Shown: piece after piece, positions 62,089 to 64,000 of the stretch
Position numbering within the stretch: the stretch's first letter is position 1
Layout: every line of letters starts with the position of its first letter
Assembly: GCF_017798165.1 (NCBI RefSeq)
Contig: NZ_CP059068.1
Coordinates: forward strand, 1,426,001 to 1,490,000
Reading direction: 5' to 3'
Length of the DNA: 64,000 nucleotides
From: Rhodoferax sp. AJA081-3
GTDB lineage: Bacteria; Pseudomonadota; Gammaproteobacteria; Burkholderiales; Burkholderiaceae_C
The notes under the pieces: generated by a model
Databases searched by the model: none
What the model was told of the DNA's origin: nothing
What the model saw: the letters and a program-made list of their open reading frames with translations, nothing else
Translations under genes and position numbers: made by a program

Positions 62089-64000
62089 ATGCAAGACACG
62101 ACGACTGACACGACCACCACCCACCACCGCATCTGCCCCCTGTGCGAGGCCTGTTGCGGCCTGGAGATCAAGGTCCAGAACAGCAAGGTCATCAGCATCC
62201 GCGGGCACGATGCCGACGTGTTCAGCGCCGGTTATATCTGCCCCAAGGGCGTGGCACTGAAAGACCTGCATGAAGACCCCGACCGCCTGCGTACGCCGCT
62301 GATCAAGCGCAACGGCGTGCATGTGCCCGCCACCTGGGACGAAGCCTTTGCCGAGATTGAGCGCCGCCTGCCCCCCATCCTGGCCGCGCATGGCCGCAAT
62401 GCGGCGGGTGTGGTGGTCGGCAACCCGTCCGCCCACAAGATCGGCCTGCTGACCTACTTTGGCAAACTGGCCCGCGCGCTGGGCACCAAGAATGTGTTCT
62501 CGGCCTCCACGCTGGACCAGATGCCCAAGCAGCTGTCCAGCGGACTGATGTTTGGCCACTGGTTGTCCATCGCCCTGCCCGACATCACCCGCACCGACTA
62601 CCTGTTGGTGCTGGGCGCCAACCCTCTGGTCAGCAACGGCAGCATGTGGACCGTGCCCGATTTCCGCGGCAAGGCCAAGGCGCTCCAAGCGCGCGGCGGC
62701 AAGCTGGTGGTGGTGGACCCGCGCAAAACCGAAACCGCGTCCGTGGCCGATGCCCACCACTTCATCCGCCCCAATTCCGACGTGTTTTTGCTGGCCGCCA
62801 TGGTGAACACCTTGTTTACCGAGGGCTTGGTCAGGCTGGGCACGGTCGCTGAATGGGTCAACGGTGTGGATGCCGTCAAGCAGGCCATAGCGCCCTTCAC
62901 TCCCGAGGCCGCAGCCGACCGTTGCGGCATCAGCGCCGACACCATCCGCACACTGACCCGCGAGCTGGCCGCCGCCCCACGCGCCGCCGTGTACGCCCGC
63001 ATCGGCACCTGCACACAAGAGTACGGCACGTTGGCCAGCTGGCTGGTGGATGTGCTCAACACCTTGACCGGCAACCTGGACAAGGAAGGTGGTGTGTTGT
63101 TTGCCAAGTCCGCCGCCTTCGCATCCAACACGGCTGGCAAGCCCGGCATCGGAAAGGGCGTCAGCACCGGCCGCCACCACGCCCGTGTCAGCGGCGCTCC
63201 CGAGGTGTATGGCGAGCTGCCCATGACTTGTATGGCCGAAGAAATCGAGACCCCGGGCGAAGGCCAGATGCGTGTGTTGTTCACCGTGGCCACCAACCCC
63301 GTATTGTCCAGCCCCAATGGCCCGCGTTTAGCCAAGGCACTGGACACACTGGACTTCATGGTCAGCATGGACATCTACCTGAACGAAACCACCCGCCATG
63401 CGGACGTGATCCTGCCCGGCCAATCACCGCTGGAAGACTTCCACTACGACGTGGCCTTCCCCCAACTCTCCTGGCGCAACCATGCGCGCTACAGCCCGCC
63501 CGTGCTGCAAGCCGCGCCCGGCCAACCCGAGGAATGGCAGACCCTGCTCAAGTTGGCAGCCATCGTGCAAGGCAAGGGCGCGAACGCGGATGCCAATACG
63601 CTGGACGACGCCCAGTTTGCCGAAGACGCACAACGCATGTTTGGTGAACACGCCAATGCCGTCATCGAAGCCACCAAAGGGATTAAAGGCCCGCAACGCA
63701 CGCTGGAAGTGGCGTTGCGTAGCGGCCCCTACGGCGACCAGTGGGGCCGCAAACCCGACGGCCTGACGCTGGCCAAGGTGCAGGCATCCAACACCAACGG
63801 CGGCATTGACCTGGGCGCGCTGCAGCCCCGCATCCCCGAAATGCTGCGCACCCCCAGCGGCAAGGTGGAGCTGGCACCGCCCACGTTGCTACAAGATTTG
63901 CAGCGCGCAGCCCAGGATGTGCGGGGGCCAGCGCCCGATCTGGTCATCATCGGCCGGCGCGACGTGCGCACCAACAACAGCTGGATGCACAACCTGCCCA
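62089..64000 (+). CDS. Molybdopterin oxidoreductase family protein (cut by window edge)
   Basis: It reads 637 residues to the edge without a stop. The ATG at 62089 is preferred because AGGA lies before it; ATG 62077 is in frame. The N-terminal 4Fe-4S ligands are Cys16, Cys19, Cys23 and Cys51 (CPLCEACCGL, YICPKG), typical of the DMSO reductase superfamily. Motifs for bis-MGD binding include LLVLGANPLVSNGSMW, LVVVDPRKTETASVADAHHF and ATNPVLSSPNGPRL. Formate dehydrogenase-like and assimilatory-type oxidoreductases share this layout; the substrate is not determined. There is no Tat signal, so it is cytoplasmic. Confidence 0.92.
   Translation, partial: MQDTTTDTTTTHHRICPLCEACCGLEIKVQNSKVISIRGHDADVFSAGYICPKGVALKDLHEDPDRLRTPLIKRNGVHVPATWDEAFAEIERRLPPILAAHGRNAAGVVVGNPSAHKIGLLTYFGKLARALGTKNVFSASTLDQMPKQLSSGLMFGHWLSIALPDITRTDYLLVLGANPLVSNGSMWTVPDFRGKAKALQARGGKLVVVDPRKTETASVADAHHFIRPNSDVFLLAAMVNTLFTEGLVRLGTVAEWVNGVDAVKQAIAPFTPEAAADRCGISADTIRTLTRELAAAPRAAVYARIGTCTQEYGTLASWLVDVLNTLTGNLDKEGGVLFAKSAAFASNTAGKPGIGKGVSTGRHHARVSGAPEVYGELPMTCMAEEIETPGEGQMRVLFTVATNPVLSSPNGPRLAKALDTLDFMVSMDIYLNETTRHADVILPGQSPLEDFHYDVAFPQLSWRNHARYSPPVLQAAPGQPEEWQTLLKLAAIVQGKGANADANTLDDAQFAEDAQRMFGEHANAVIEATKGIKGPQRTLEVALRSGPYGDQWGRKPDGLTLAKVQASNTNGGIDLGALQPRIPEMLRTPSGKVELAPPTLLQDLQRAAQDVRGPAPDLVIIGRRDVRTNNSWMHNLP

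Noticed and set aside
61948..63180. Minus-strand reading frame of 410 codons opposite the molybdopterin oxidoreductase gene
   Set aside because: The plus-strand protein has all family motifs; the antisense product is Gly/His/Gln-rich with no domain.

Overview
The window is a high-GC bacterial chromosome segment. Protein sequences, gene order and short dispersed repeats point to the Burkholderiales, most likely a Comamonadaceae member of the Rhodoferax type. Evidence for this includes etfBA, hda next to an AI-2E-type permease, pcnB-folK, a DUF3579 gene beside argD-argF, a Bug-family binding protein, and short repeats ending in GGGGGCTAG. This placement is an inference from gene content; no rRNA or other phylogenetic marker beyond rpsT lies here. 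No tRNA, rRNA, CRISPR array, prophage or intact insertion sequence was seen. Genes at both edges are cut off.

Layout. 1-3.6 kb: etfA (cut) and etfB behind two operator-like palindromes, then an MscS channel gene and a histone-deacetylase-like gene. 3.6-10.2 kb: a tightly overlapping moxR / DUF58 / tgpA / mltB series followed by a SPOR-domain membrane protein. 10.2-12.1 kb: YihY and HDOD proteins. 12.2-21 kb: the first ATP-grasp / alpha-E / transglutaminase locus, interrupted by comEC. 21-22.9 kb: a lower-GC patch with three attC-like sites and small cassette-like genes, which I read as an integron cassette remnant without integrase. 22.9-24.6 kb: small envelope genes and a ParA-like ATPase. 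24.6-29.6 kb: a second ATP-grasp / alpha-E / transglutaminase locus in which ligase and alpha-E are fused. 29.7-33.7 kb: RidA, a 7TM diguanylate cyclase and a chemoreceptor. 33.8-38.4 kb: a leftward series AI-2E permease, hda, HAD phosphatase, pcnB, folK. 38.5-43.3 kb: purM, a second ParA, an isochorismatase-like hydrolase with a GlxA-type regulator, and two exported proteins. 43.3-49.6 kb: two peptidases, a SirB1-like protein, murJ and rpsT. 49.8-54.2 kb: a nuclease, a potassium channel, DUF3579, argD and argF. 54.2-64 kb: Bug protein, FAD monooxygenase, a lower-GC pair including a calcium-motif repeat protein, a PNPOx-like protein, a Crp/Fnr regulator, an Mpo1-like protein, a BASS transporter and the start of a molybdopterin oxidoreductase.

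Main points of interest. (1) A roughly 50-bp dispersed repeat occurs at least eleven times, eight of them inside coding sequence and always in a stop-free frame. One copy encodes the mltB signal peptide and another forms part of a two-repeat insertion in ComEC. (2) The 21.4-22.5 kb patch has attC-like sites whose core boxes pair as expected for integron cassettes. (3) Two separate copies of a predicted ATP-grasp peptide-ligase / alpha-E / transglutaminase system lie within 18 kb, with different domain fusions.
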